The translations under genes were made by a program, and so were the position numbers. Source: Paraliobacillus sp044383835 (GTDB taxonomy: Bacteria > Bacillota > Bacilli > Bacillales > Amphibacillaceae). Taken from it: a stretch of 64,000 nt of DNA. The stretch spans positions 1 to 64,000 of the forward strand of contig NZ_JBISEP010000002.1 of the NCBI RefSeq assembly GCF_044383835.1. Direction: 5' to 3'. Each line of letters starts with the position of its first letter. The stretch's first letter is position 1. Shown here piece by piece: positions 54,462 to 61,586 of this stretch. The notes beneath the pieces are model-generated. The model saw only the letters and a list, made by a program, of their open reading frames with translations. It ran no database searches and was not told the DNA's origin.

Positions 54462-55174
54462 TCTCGTGTCACCTCAATTTTTCCAGCAATCATTGATGTG
54501 ACTATTTTCACCTTCTGATTGGCATCGTTATATGCCTCTGTTTGTAGATGAATCACTCGATTTGTAATGACTTCATCACGATGCTCTAAAATATCTACAG
54601 CTCCAAAAAGAACAGAGTGTTGAATAGACACTTCTACATCAAATGGGACGATTATTTTGACAGTACCAAATAAATGACGTGCTATAATGAGTGGTTCTCC
54701 CTTTGGTAACACCGTGTACGTTAAATCAATAATTGTTTCTCCAGCAATGGCTTGAATATTTACATCGCTCCATTCATAAGCTGACCTTTCTGTTTGTTGC
54801 CTACCAAACCATTTGTTAGTAAATAAAACTTTCTTTTCGTTTATCTGTTGGCTTTTTGGAAATTGAGGTTGATGGTAATTCGCACGTTGATTTTTTTGAT
54901 ACCAATGCAAAAGCAATATAACAAGAATTGCAAATAATACGATTTGAAAGGTAATCGTATTAATCACTGTAATGCCAAGTGCAACTACTCCAACCCAAAA
55001 AAACATTCGCCCCATCGGACGATAATAGTGCTGACGCGCAAGATAAATAATTACAATCCATACACCTAGCCAAATCAACGATTCTGTATGAATAAAGATT
55101 GCTTCAAAAACTAAAAAAATGATAATACCTAATAACAAGTACTCCGTCACATGCATATTTTTCCGATTAAACAT
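54458..55174 (-). CDS. liaF: LiaF inhibitor of the LiaRS system
   Basis: 238-residue membrane protein. Four hydrophobic helices lie in the first 95 residues. A C-terminal LiaF domain (about 120-238) follows, with WSDVNIQAIAGETIIDLTYT and the family pattern HLFGTVKIIVPFDVEVSIQHS. In B. subtilis LiaF specifically represses LiaRS signalling. First gene of the FSR trio, separated from liaH by 98 bp that contain a long hairpin. Confidence 0.93.
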   Translation of the reverse strand: MFNRKNMHVTEYLLLGIIIFLVFEAIFIHTESLIWLGVWIVIIYLARQHYYRPMGRMFFWVGVVALGITVINTITFQIVLFAILVILLLHWYQKNQRANYHQPQFPKSQQINEKKVLFTNKWFGRQQTERSAYEWSDVNIQAIAGETIIDLTYTVLPKGEPLIIARHLFGTVKIIVPFDVEVSIQHSVLFGAVDILEHRDEVITNRVIHLQTEAYNDANQKVKIVTSMIAGKIEVTRE

Positions 55175-55210
55175 AGGCTTCCCTCAATTTCTTATGATAC
55201 AACTGTTTAG

Positions 55211-55253
55211 TTGGATAAGGTATCGAAATTAACTTCGATATCTTATCCAATTA
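55211..55253 (-). repeat. Long hairpin between liaH and liaF
   Basis: TTGGATAAGGTATCGAA and TTCGATATCTTATCCAA pair over 17 positions with one mismatch and a 6-nt loop. No T-run follows on the minus strand. It therefore looks like an RNA-stabilising or processing structure that separates an abundant liaIH RNA from liaFSR, rather than a canonical terminator. Confidence 0.6.
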
Positions 55254-55272
55254 GTTATAGCGTACCATGAAC

Positions 55273-55902
55273 TTATTTAGAAGTAGAAACCTTTTTTTCT
55301 AATGCATCAAATCTTGCATCTAATGTATGCAATCGATAGTCTGTTGTTACTTGTTGTTCTAATCGTTCAATATAATTTTCTACCTCTTGAAACTTTGATT
55401 CACTTTTTTCTACTAATTCGGTATGCAGTACTTTGTTCATTCCTTTATGGACACGTGCGATATTTTCTCTTCCTTTTAATTCTAGTCGTTTGACGTATAA
55501 ATCTTTTAACTTATGGTTCATTTGAACATATTTTGCTTCGATTTGATCAAGTCCTTGACTATTCTGCTCAAGCATCTCTGCAAGTTGTTCTGCCCTTGCT
55601 TGATATTGTAGCTGTTCTGCTGCCGCCTCTTTTTTTAGTTCTTCTTCTCCCATTTCTTCTGCCAATGCTTGCTGTGCTTTTCTTTTTTCTACCATTGATT
55701 TAGCTTTTTGCAATTCGGTTTGATATTCTTGCTTGATCGCATATTGCTTTTCAATCAATTTCTTTAATCGTTTTACTTCTTCCTCGCAATTACGAATATA
55801 CTGATTTAGTTGGGTCATTGGATGCTTTTGTTCCTTTTGATCTAATAATTCATGAAAATCTGCTACAATTGTGTCTTTAACACGAGTGAAAATATTTGCC
55901 AT
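55273..55902 (-). CDS. liaH: LiaH/PspA-family phage-shock protein
   Basis: 209-residue almost wholly helical coiled-coil protein of the PspA/IM30 family. It starts MANIFTRVKDTIVADFHELL and carries the family stretch LNQYIRNCEEEVKRLKK. Long heptad-rich helices follow to the C-terminus. It forms membrane-associated ring or rod assemblies that protect the cytoplasmic membrane during cell-wall antibiotic stress, and in B. subtilis is the main LiaR target. Preceded by the LiaI-like gene after 45 bp. Confidence 0.92.
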   Translation of the reverse strand: MANIFTRVKDTIVADFHELLDQKEQKHPMTQLNQYIRNCEEEVKRLKKLIEKQYAIKQEYQTELQKAKSMVEKRKAQQALAEEMGEEELKKEAAAEQLQYQARAEQLAEMLEQNSQGLDQIEAKYVQMNHKLKDLYVKRLELKGRENIARVHKGMNKVLHTELVEKSESKFQEVENYIERLEQQVTTDYRLHTLDARFDALEKKVSTSK

Positions 55903-55947
55903 GTGAATTAACTCTCCTTTTTATTTTTTAAATGTATCAACATTTTA

Positions 55948-56256
55948 TTATTCTATAATCCATTGATCTTCTTCGTTTTTTTGTTTACTTTCTTTCCAAT
56001 TCTTGTAGATGTAATATAAAACAACCAGTGCTAATGCACCTACAAAAGCTGCTGTATTCGATAGCGAGATAGAAAGTGCAATGAGCCCTACGATCGCCCA
56101 ACCAATTTTCCCACCAATTGAATCCGTTAAAATAAACTTTCTAATAGCATAGTAGGTAATGGCTAAACTAATTCCTAATAAAATCATTGGTCCAAGAGCG
56201 ATGAGTAATACAATAGCTGCAATTCCTGCAATTAACAAAAATAAGATTGTTTTCAC
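55948..56256 (-). CDS. liaI: LiaI-like small membrane protein
   Basis: 102-residue protein with four hydrophobic stretches (about residues 3-20, 22-37, 50-65 and 66-86) and a charged C-terminus (NWKESKQKNEEDQW). In B. subtilis LiaI recruits LiaH to the membrane. This protein occupies the same place ahead of liaH, though its sequence is more hydrophobic and I cannot prove orthology. GTG start, 9 bases after AAGGAGG. First gene of the locus; the region upstream has a CGACCTAAGGCG palindrome that may be the LiaR site. Confidence 0.75.
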   Translation of the reverse strand: MKTILFLLIAGIAAIVLLIALGPMILLGISLAITYYAIRKFILTDSIGGKIGWAIVGLIALSISLSNTAAFVGALALVVLYYIYKNWKESKQKNEEDQWIIE

Positions 56257-56336
56257 GTTCCATTTCCTCCTTCCATGCTTCTATATTATCCTTTTTGCCC
56301 ATTGTTTATAATGGACTGGCGGTATATTTTAATATA

Positions 56337-56348
56337 CGACCTAAGGCG
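56337..56348 (-). promoter_or_regulatory. Possible LiaR-binding palindrome
   Basis: CGACCTAAGGCG, centred on CCTAAGG, lies about 85 bp before the liaI start and next to AT-rich GTATATTTTAATATAC. Position fits an activator site; sequence match to the known LiaR box is only partial. Confidence 0.3.
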
Positions 56349-56404
56349 TAATTTAATCTTTATAAAAGATACAAGTGATAATGAAGCGATCGTTAATTAC
56401 TCCA

Positions 56405-56442
56405 AAAAAAATAAAGCTTGGCATTTAGCCAAGCTTTATTTT
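56405..56442 (-). terminator. Terminator overlapping the stop of the YiiX-like gene
   Basis: AATAAAGCTTGGC (56410-56422) and GCCAAGCTTTATT (56428-56440), perfect 13-bp stem. The 5-nt loop holds the TAA stop codon of the upstream gene, and the minus strand continues TTTTTTTTGG. Confidence 0.85.
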
Positions 56443-57012
56443 TGAAGTATCCCATTTATGTGCGTACTCATGCTGGTTAGTCATATTAAAATATGGATAA
56501 TTGCTAAGACTTCCTTGATAAATTAATTTTAGTTCATGCCAGTCTCTTAAATCTTGTGGACGGATAAGACATGCAGGCTTATGATACTGATACACACCAC
56601 AATCTGATAACATCGTCGCTACAAATTGGGAACAAAAATATGCATTTTCTCTTTGTAGTTCTTTATTCAACATTACACCAAACAATCCTAACATATTATA
56701 TCGATATAAGTGCTTTTTTGTTTCCATCATGTTAATTCGCTGTTCTAATAGTTGATACTCCACTTCAGATATTTGCAATCGATAAACCGCACATGCTGCA
56801 TTTTTAAAGAATGGCATCTGAAGATTCTCTCTTACAAAACCACCAATAAAAGGATTTTTAGGTCTTTTTCGCCCAAAACTATATACATAGTTTAATGATT
56901 GATCCAACGCTATCGAGGTATGATTTAATGTTGAGTTTGTAAATAAATTAATCATTTTTGTTAAAAGTGTTCCAGTATCTAAAAACACTAAATAAATCGT
57001 TTTCTGTTTCAA
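56425..57012 (-). CDS. YiiX/YebB-like permuted papain-fold protein
   Basis: 195-residue cytoplasmic or surface protein of the permuted NlpC/P60 (YiiX) family. The catalytic pair is visible: His in LNHTSIAL (about residue 31) and Cys in NAYFCSQFVA (about residue 127). In this permuted fold His comes before Cys. Relatives act on amide or lipid-amide bonds; the substrate is unknown. TTG start 7 bases after GGGGG. The last five codons form the left arm of its own terminator. Single gene. Confidence 0.8.
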   Translation of the reverse strand: MKQKTIYLVFLDTGTLLTKMINLFTNSTLNHTSIALDQSLNYVYSFGRKRPKNPFIGGFVRENLQMPFFKNAACAVYRLQISEVEYQLLEQRINMMETKKHLYRYNMLGLFGVMLNKELQRENAYFCSQFVATMLSDCGVYQYHKPACLIRPQDLRDWHELKLIYQGSLSNYPYFNMTNQHEYAHKWDTSKIKLG

Positions 57013-57326
57013 GCTTTATCCCCCCTTCTCTCGTCCTTGTTTGTATTTTTCTTATAAATAATTAGCTATTATTCTATCATAACAGCCTTTAATAAATAAA
57101 CAGTGGACGGAGGTTATAAGTTTTTGTAGGTCTTTAGATCTAACAAAAACCTAGAAATAATTTGTTTAACTATATGATAAAAAGAAGATTATTTCAATCC
57201 ATTATTTCATTAACATTATCTTATACAGAAAATCTTAAAGTTTCACTATGATAAATCTTAAGATTTTCTTAAAATTAAATAAGAAAGATATATTTGACTG
57301 ATCACATGACATGTACTTTTTTCTAT
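57013..57326. other. Gene-free stretch beside the topB relic
   Basis: Contains an imperfect hairpin around AGTTTTTGT/ACAAAAACCT (57118-57160). A perfect 12-bp inverted repeat, AGAAAATCTTAA (57227-57238) and TTAAGATTTTCT (57258-57269), has a 19-bp spacer. It is very AT-rich. No coding frame with a ribosome site. Confidence 0.4.
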
Positions 57327-57707
57327 TTAGCCATTGCTTTTGCTAGTGCAGGGTTGCTTCATGTATCGTCCTGTTTTTTCATAATATTTATTCGTATCAC
57401 GTTTACTAGCTTTGTCTGTTGTGCGCTTTTGTTTACGATTCTGAAACGCAACTAGTTTTTCACAATCACCACAACTACAAGTAAACGTTTGGACCTCCTC
57501 TTGTCCGCGCATTCCCATTTTTTTATTACAATTCGGGCAACGGACATTTGTTTTTCTAGTAATATGTTTTTTGCCCCCACAAGAACGGTCTTGACAAACA
57601 AGCATTCTCCCTTTTTTCCCATTGACCTCCAGCATTAGTTTATCACAACTTGGACACTTGGTTCCTGTTATATTATCATACTTATACGTTTCTGGGATGC
57701 CAATCAA
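57323..57707 (-). pseudogene. Relic of a second topoisomerase III: C-terminal zinc-ribbon tail only
   Basis: The 126-codon frame reproduces the C-terminal tail of TopB encoded 4 kb away. YKYDNITGTKCPSCDKLM, MLEVNGKKGRMLVCQDRSCG and VRCPNCNKKMGMRG match the TopB residues in order, with all zinc cysteines kept. The toprim and catalytic-tyrosine parts are missing, and there is no ribosome site before the TTG/ATT start. Near the end the frame reads MKQPCTSKSNG. Shifting by one base gives NPALAKAMAK and a stop at 57323-57325, matching normal TopB endings. So it is truncated and frameshifted. A standalone zinc-ribbon protein remains a weak alternative. Confidence 0.75.
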
Positions 57708-57861
57708 AATAAGAAGAACGAATATTGTGATGAAATTGCATTATCTATTACAGCCAGAACTCTAGGGGCCCTTTTTTATGTAAAACCAACAATAATAATT
57801 AACATAGCTAGTTATTAAAGGTATTGGCAAGTTAAAAATAGTAATCTATCTCTTAACTTCA

Positions 57862-58587
57862 TTAACCTATCTTTCTTTGAAATAAATGATTCAATAGAAT
57901 AAACCAACAAATTGTAATAATCATACCTATCAGGAAAGCATGAATCCAATCATCATTATGACTTATCAAGATAAACATATATGCTGGCCAATACATCGGC
58001 AAAAAGATCATTACTTTTGCCAGTGGGTTTGTAATTGCATAATCAATCAATGGCGACAGAATAGACAGATTAATCACTTTAGCAAGGGCTAAACCCTCCA
58101 CTTTATTAGAAGCAAGACTGGCCATTAGCATCGTAATCAGCGGTGCTTGCAGTGCTAATAATAGTGCAGTCGGAATAAATGTAATGATCTTCCATTCGAT
58201 CACTCCCTGAATCAGGATGACAATGAACGACAGAAAGAATGTTGTGATCATCGGTAATAGTAACCTGCAAAACAGATAGCCAACCTTCGTTAACGGAGTT
58301 ACAGCATAATAAAGTAGGACGCCCTCATCCCGTTCATCTAATATGACAAATCCATATAGCATGCCAATCATCAGTGGTGTCATCAGTAACACCAATCCAA
58401 CAATTAGAGGGAAATGCTCTGTTAATTCATAAGTTGTATGTGTAGCAATCAGTTCATCAAGCTTTGATAGACCGAATCGAACAAATGAAGCCAATAGTAA
58501 AATTCCGAACATCGAAAAAATGAGAAACGGATCTCTACGAATATTCTTCCAATCGCCAATCGATAGTACGACAATCTTTTTAATCAT
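57862..58587 (-). CDS. ABC-2 exporter permease, second subunit
   Basis: 241-residue membrane protein with six helices. Begins MIKKIVVLSIGDWKNIRRDP, then LLMTPLMIGMLYGFVILDERDEG, the ABC-2 permease helix-loop pattern. It follows the other permease by 12 bp and is last of the four-gene tetR-ATPase-permease-permease operon. Together they would export a drug or lipid-like compound. No terminator with a T-run is evident in the following 150 bp. Confidence 0.85.
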   Translation of the reverse strand: MIKKIVVLSIGDWKNIRRDPFLIFSMFGILLLASFVRFGLSKLDELIATHTTYELTEHFPLIVGLVLLMTPLMIGMLYGFVILDERDEGVLLYYAVTPLTKVGYLFCRLLLPMITTFFLSFIVILIQGVIEWKIITFIPTALLLALQAPLITMLMASLASNKVEGLALAKVINLSILSPLIDYAITNPLAKVMIFLPMYWPAYMFILISHNDDWIHAFLIGMIITICWFILLNHLFQRKIG

Positions 58588-58599
58588 ATGCTTTCCCCC

Positions 58600-59298
58600 T
58601 TAAGTAAAGCATTTATCTTTTAAAAATTGTTTAAATGATTGGTACGTCCATAGGTACACTAGACCAATCCAAACAGTTAATATAACAAAAGAGTATAGAT
58701 AGATTCCAATGGATACTCCTTTAAACGCTCCTTCCATCAAAAGCAAAATTGCCTGTGTTGGAAAAATGAAAAAAATAGGTGTATCGTAACTCCCAATATA
58801 ATCGACTAATGGTAAATAAAACACTATCACCAAAAATGGGGACGTATATAGAAACGCATTGACTGATTTTACCCGAACAGCCAAGTTAATTCCTAACAAC
58901 GTAAAAAACATTGAACAAAGTATGACCGCAAGTAAAAACGGCACAACATGAAACGAACTTTGATGAATCACGACGAATAAAACTATGCTAGTAACTGCTG
59001 CGAGAAGCGTTAACGACATTACTTTACTAATCAAATACTCGTGAATCTTCAATGGTGTGACGTATAATGTACTGAAAATCGATTGATCGCGCTCAAGCAG
59101 GACGATTCCACCAACAAAGAAGAAGCCTAAAACTGATGGGTCAGTGAACACAATTAGAATAGAAGCTGTTTGTACATAGGCTTCTGGGCTGAGTAAGAGT
59201 ACGCCAATGTAAAAAATAGTAACAAGTGCATAAGCATAATAAAATCCGTGGCGTAATTGAAATTTCACATCCATCTGGAACAACTCGACTATTCTCAT
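58600..59298 (-). CDS. ABC-2 exporter permease, first subunit
   Basis: 232-residue six-helix permease starting MRIVELFQMDVKFQLRHGF. FFFVGGIVLLERDQSIFSTLYVTPL is the typical ABC-2 region contacting the ATPase (shown across its core ERDQS). Its ATG overlaps the ATPase stop (ATGA), so stoichiometric coupled translation is likely. The two permeases probably form a heterodimer with a dimer of the ATPase. Confidence 0.85.
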   Translation of the reverse strand: MRIVELFQMDVKFQLRHGFYYAYALVTIFYIGVLLLSPEAYVQTASILIVFTDPSVLGFFFVGGIVLLERDQSIFSTLYVTPLKIHEYLISKVMSLTLLAAVTSIVLFVVIHQSSFHVVPFLLAVILCSMFFTLLGINLAVRVKSVNAFLYTSPFLVIVFYLPLVDYIGSYDTPIFFIFPTQAILLLMEGAFKGVSIGIYLYSFVILTVWIGLVYLWTYQSFKQFLKDKCFT

Positions 59299-60149
59299 AT
59301 TAGCTTTCTACCTGTCGTTTGAATAAAAATATCCTCTAGGGTTGCTTCCTTTGTGTGCATCGTGATAATCTCATATCCTTTTAGAATCTTTTGGAATCTA
59401 GCATTCTCACCCAAATGATTCAATGGGAATCCCTCATTTTTAACTGATTCTTCATCACGATATTCAACGTTTAACTCTTTTTTCCCGTTCACTATTTTTA
59501 ATTGTTTAGGAGAATCAATTAATGAAATGTTTCCATCGACGATAAAGGCAACACGGTCACAAAGTTCCTCCGCAGTCAGCATATTGTGCGTAGTGATAAT
59601 AATCGTCTTCCCCTTATCTTTCTCTGCTTGTATGAGTTCCCTTAGCTTCTTTGCGTTCACTGGATCTAAACCTGACGCCGGCTCGTCAAGAAACATAATG
59701 TCTGGGTTATTTAGTAAGACACGACAAAAATTCAAACGCATCTTCATCCCTTTTGAATAATTGCCAAACTTTATATCAGCAGCTTCCTTCAAACCAACAC
59801 TTTCTAGCAACTGTATCAGATCCTGAGTAGCATTTTTATATAGTCGACTGAAAAACTTTAAGTTCTCCAGCCCAGAAAACTTCTGATAAAAATTCGGAAA
59901 TTCAAACCCAACACCAATCCGTTCATAATAGGAAGCATCAAGTGACTTTAACTCACACCCATCAATCATCACACTTCCCTTGTAGCCTTTTAAAATACCG
60001 ATAAGAATCTTCTGAGTCGTACTCTTTCCAGCACCAGAAGGACCAAGGAAACCAAAAATCTCCCCTTTGTTCACAGTAAATGATATATCTTTAATACTAT
60101 CTTCCTTTTTACTTGGATAGCGATAAACTAGGTTATTCACACTAATCAT
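59295..60149 (-). CDS. ABC exporter ATP-binding protein
   Basis: 284-residue ATPase. Walker A is GPSGAGKST (about residues 36-44). The signature is degenerate, YSKGMKMRL in place of LSGGQ, as is common in drug and bacitracin-type exporters. Walker B is IMFLDEPASGLD, and the H-loop is IITTHN. The C-terminal 60 residues are the accessory domain of DrrA/CcmA-type ATPases. It overlaps the regulator gene upstream and the permease downstream by 4 bp each, forming a tight operon. Confidence 0.93.
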   Translation of the reverse strand: MISVNNLVYRYPSKKEDSIKDISFTVNKGEIFGFLGPSGAGKSTTQKILIGILKGYKGSVMIDGCELKSLDASYYERIGVGFEFPNFYQKFSGLENLKFFSRLYKNATQDLIQLLESVGLKEAADIKFGNYSKGMKMRLNFCRVLLNNPDIMFLDEPASGLDPVNAKKLRELIQAEKDKGKTIIITTHNMLTAEELCDRVAFIVDGNISLIDSPKQLKIVNGKKELNVEYRDEESVKNEGFPLNHLGENARFQKILKGYEIITMHTKEATLEDIFIQTTGRKLI

Positions 60150-60760
60150 CTATCATTCCCCCCCTCTCTAACTAATCCCGCTGATAAACATTCGGCAAGT
60201 AAATCAACAACATCTGGATAAACTTCCTCTCCAATTTCCTGTTTATGAAGTAACATCATGAAAAAGCCTCGAATCGCACCTGTGATAATAGCTGGGTCCT
60301 TGTCTACTAACACATTGCTCCGTTGCCATTTTTCTAACAATGGAGAAAGTACAAATTCATCCTCTTCAAGATGTTGCTGGATTCTTTCTGGAGGTAACTT
60401 TCTTACAAGATGTTCCATACTTTCTTCTTGAAAAAGGCTTTTAATAATTGGATGTTGGTCGATCATTGAGATTGCAAATAAAAGCATGTTCTTAAAAGCC
60501 TTACGTGTCATTGGCTCTTCATCCATTTTATCCAGTAGTTTCCGTTTTATTTCCTTTTCCTCTTCCTCTAAAATATCAAAATACAACTCTTCCTTGGATG
60601 TGAAAAACTGATAAAACGTCCCTTGCGCAATCCCAACAGCCTTCGTAAGCTGAGAAATGCTAGTTTTCTTGAGCCCAAAAACACTAAACAATTTTTTCCC
60701 TTCTAAAATTAATTTGCTATAGATTATTTGTTTCTCTTGTTTACTAAAACCTTTAACCAT
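60146..60760 (-). CDS. TetR-family transcriptional regulator
   Basis: 204-residue repressor. The N-terminal helix-turn-helix (residues about 12-60) reads LILEGKKLFSVFGLKKTSIS and GIAQGTFYQFFTSKEELYFD, the classic TetR pattern. The C-terminal ligand domain has no recognisable specificity. First gene of the ABC exporter operon, so it likely represses its own operon until it binds the exported compound. An AT-rich stretch just upstream (GAATTATATTATTTTTCATTC) could hold its operator; the arms are GAAT and ATTC. (Sequence given is the approximate region 60780-60800.). Confidence 0.88.
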   Translation of the reverse strand: MVKGFSKQEKQIIYSKLILEGKKLFSVFGLKKTSISQLTKAVGIAQGTFYQFFTSKEELYFDILEEEEKEIKRKLLDKMDEEPMTRKAFKNMLLFAISMIDQHPIIKSLFQEESMEHLVRKLPPERIQQHLEEDEFVLSPLLEKWQRSNVLVDKDPAIITGAIRGFFMMLLHKQEIGEEVYPDVVDLLAECLSAGLVREGGNDR

Positions 60761-60979
60761 TTTTACACCTTCTTGAACATATGAATTATATTATTTTTCA
60801 TTCATATAGTATACCTGATCACAGAAAATGTAAAGGCGTTTTTTATATTTTGTTTTAATCACCTAAAATGATATACCTTCCCCTCTGTCTGCTACAATAT
60901 ATGATAGTCTTTGTACCCATAGCTATATAAAATGTCGTATATATATTCACTGTGATGTGAAAAAGGAGGAGATTTAACT

Positions 60980-61033
60980 ATGAGTAATATGGTGGACTAT
61001 TTCGCTGAAAAACGTTTGAAAAGGTTACAATGA
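60980..61033 (+). CDS. 17-codon small ORF with very strong ribosome site
   Basis: AAAAAGGAGGAGATTTAACT leads to ATG at 60980. The peptide MSNMVDYFAEKRLKRLQ is basic and amphipathic. Its TGA overlaps the next ATG (ATGA). No family is recognised. The ribosome site is the best argument that it is translated. It might be a leader peptide or the N-terminus of a decayed gene. Confidence 0.4.
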   Translation: MSNMVDYFAEKRLKRLQ

Positions 61034-61107
61034 AAGATACTAATTTGAATGATGAGAGAGTAAACAGGGATGGTGTTGTATCTAAGACATCTTGGAAAGG
61101 GAAATAG
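61030..61107 (+). CDS. 25-codon small ORF coupled to the previous one
   Basis: Starts on an ATGA overlap and encodes a hydrophilic peptide, MKDTNLNDERVNRDGVV and 8 more residues. No family recognised. It could equally be a frame remnant. Confidence 0.25.
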   Translation: MKDTNLNDERVNRDGVVSKTSWKGK

Positions 61108-61109
61108 CC

Positions 61110-61211
61110 ATGAGTGAAGAAACAATAATCGATGAATTACAGTTCTTACAAAACCAAATCCATCATCCAATATCAACTCAGCTTATTGGTCAATGTTCTC
61201 AAAATATTTAA
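61110..61211 (+). CDS. 33-codon small ORF
   Basis: ATG at 61110 follows GGAAAGGG at 7-8 bases. The peptide is polar and helical: MSEETIIDELQFLQNQIHHP and 13 further residues, ending QNI. It overlaps the start of the membrane frame at 61193 in a different frame, so a frameshift between the two is plausible. Unknown function. Confidence 0.3.
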   Translation: MSEETIIDELQFLQNQIHHPISTQLIGQCSQNI

Positions 61212-61375
61212 TAGTTATACTCCTATTAGTTGATACCATTCTTTTAGATGTTTTTTTGACCATACAATTAAGAGATAAAGTGATAATAGTCTGTTATTCA
61301 TTGGTGCATTTTTTATCATTCATTTATCATTCAATAGAAAAACATGTCAAGAATAGTACACTTCACTGGCTGTAA
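61193..61375 (+). CDS. 60-codon small membrane protein ORF
   Basis: Two hydrophobic helices (LIVILLLVDTILLDVFL and VIIVCYSLVHFLSFIY) and a short basic end. There is no clear ribosome site. It may be read by coupling from the 33-codon frame or be the C-terminal half of one frameshifted gene with it. Unknown family. Confidence 0.35.
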   Translation: MFSKYLIVILLLVDTILLDVFLTIQLRDKVIIVCYSLVHFLSFIYHSIEKHVKNSTLHWL

Positions 61376-61400
61376 TAAAGGAATTTAGGTTTACTCATTT

Positions 61401-61499
61401 ATGAATATTTATTACCTAATGTTATTAATCATCAGTTGTTTGGTGATTGCCTGGATTATTTATCAGCATTTAAAATGGTTCATTACACCCATACTGTAA
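61401..61499 (+). CDS. 32-codon hydrophobic peptide ORF
   Basis: ATG at 61401 encodes one transmembrane helix (MLLIISCLVIAWIIYQH) with a short basic end LKWFITPIL. A weak AGG lies 11 bases upstream. Single-helix peptides of this size include type I toxins and small regulators; no antisense RNA or partner can be proven here. Confidence 0.35.
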   Translation: MNIYYLMLLIISCLVIAWIIYQHLKWFITPIL

Positions 61500-61528
61500 A
61501 ATACTAATTGTTTGGTTAAAAGGGACTT

Positions 61529-61564
61529 ACCTCCCAATCCCCATCTTCTGTTTGATCGGGAGGT
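61529..61564. terminator. Hairpin after topB
   Basis: ACCTCCC (61529-61535) and GGGAGGT (61558-61564) with a 22-nt loop, 23 bp past the topB stop. The minus strand carries CCCTTTTAACC after it, a weak T-run. Confidence 0.5.
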
Positions 61565-61586
61565 TTATAAATCATCTGAATTCACT

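Noticed and set aside
55211..55253. Hairpin after liaH as a normal intrinsic terminator
   Set aside because: No T-run follows on the minus strand, so it is listed as a stem structure instead.
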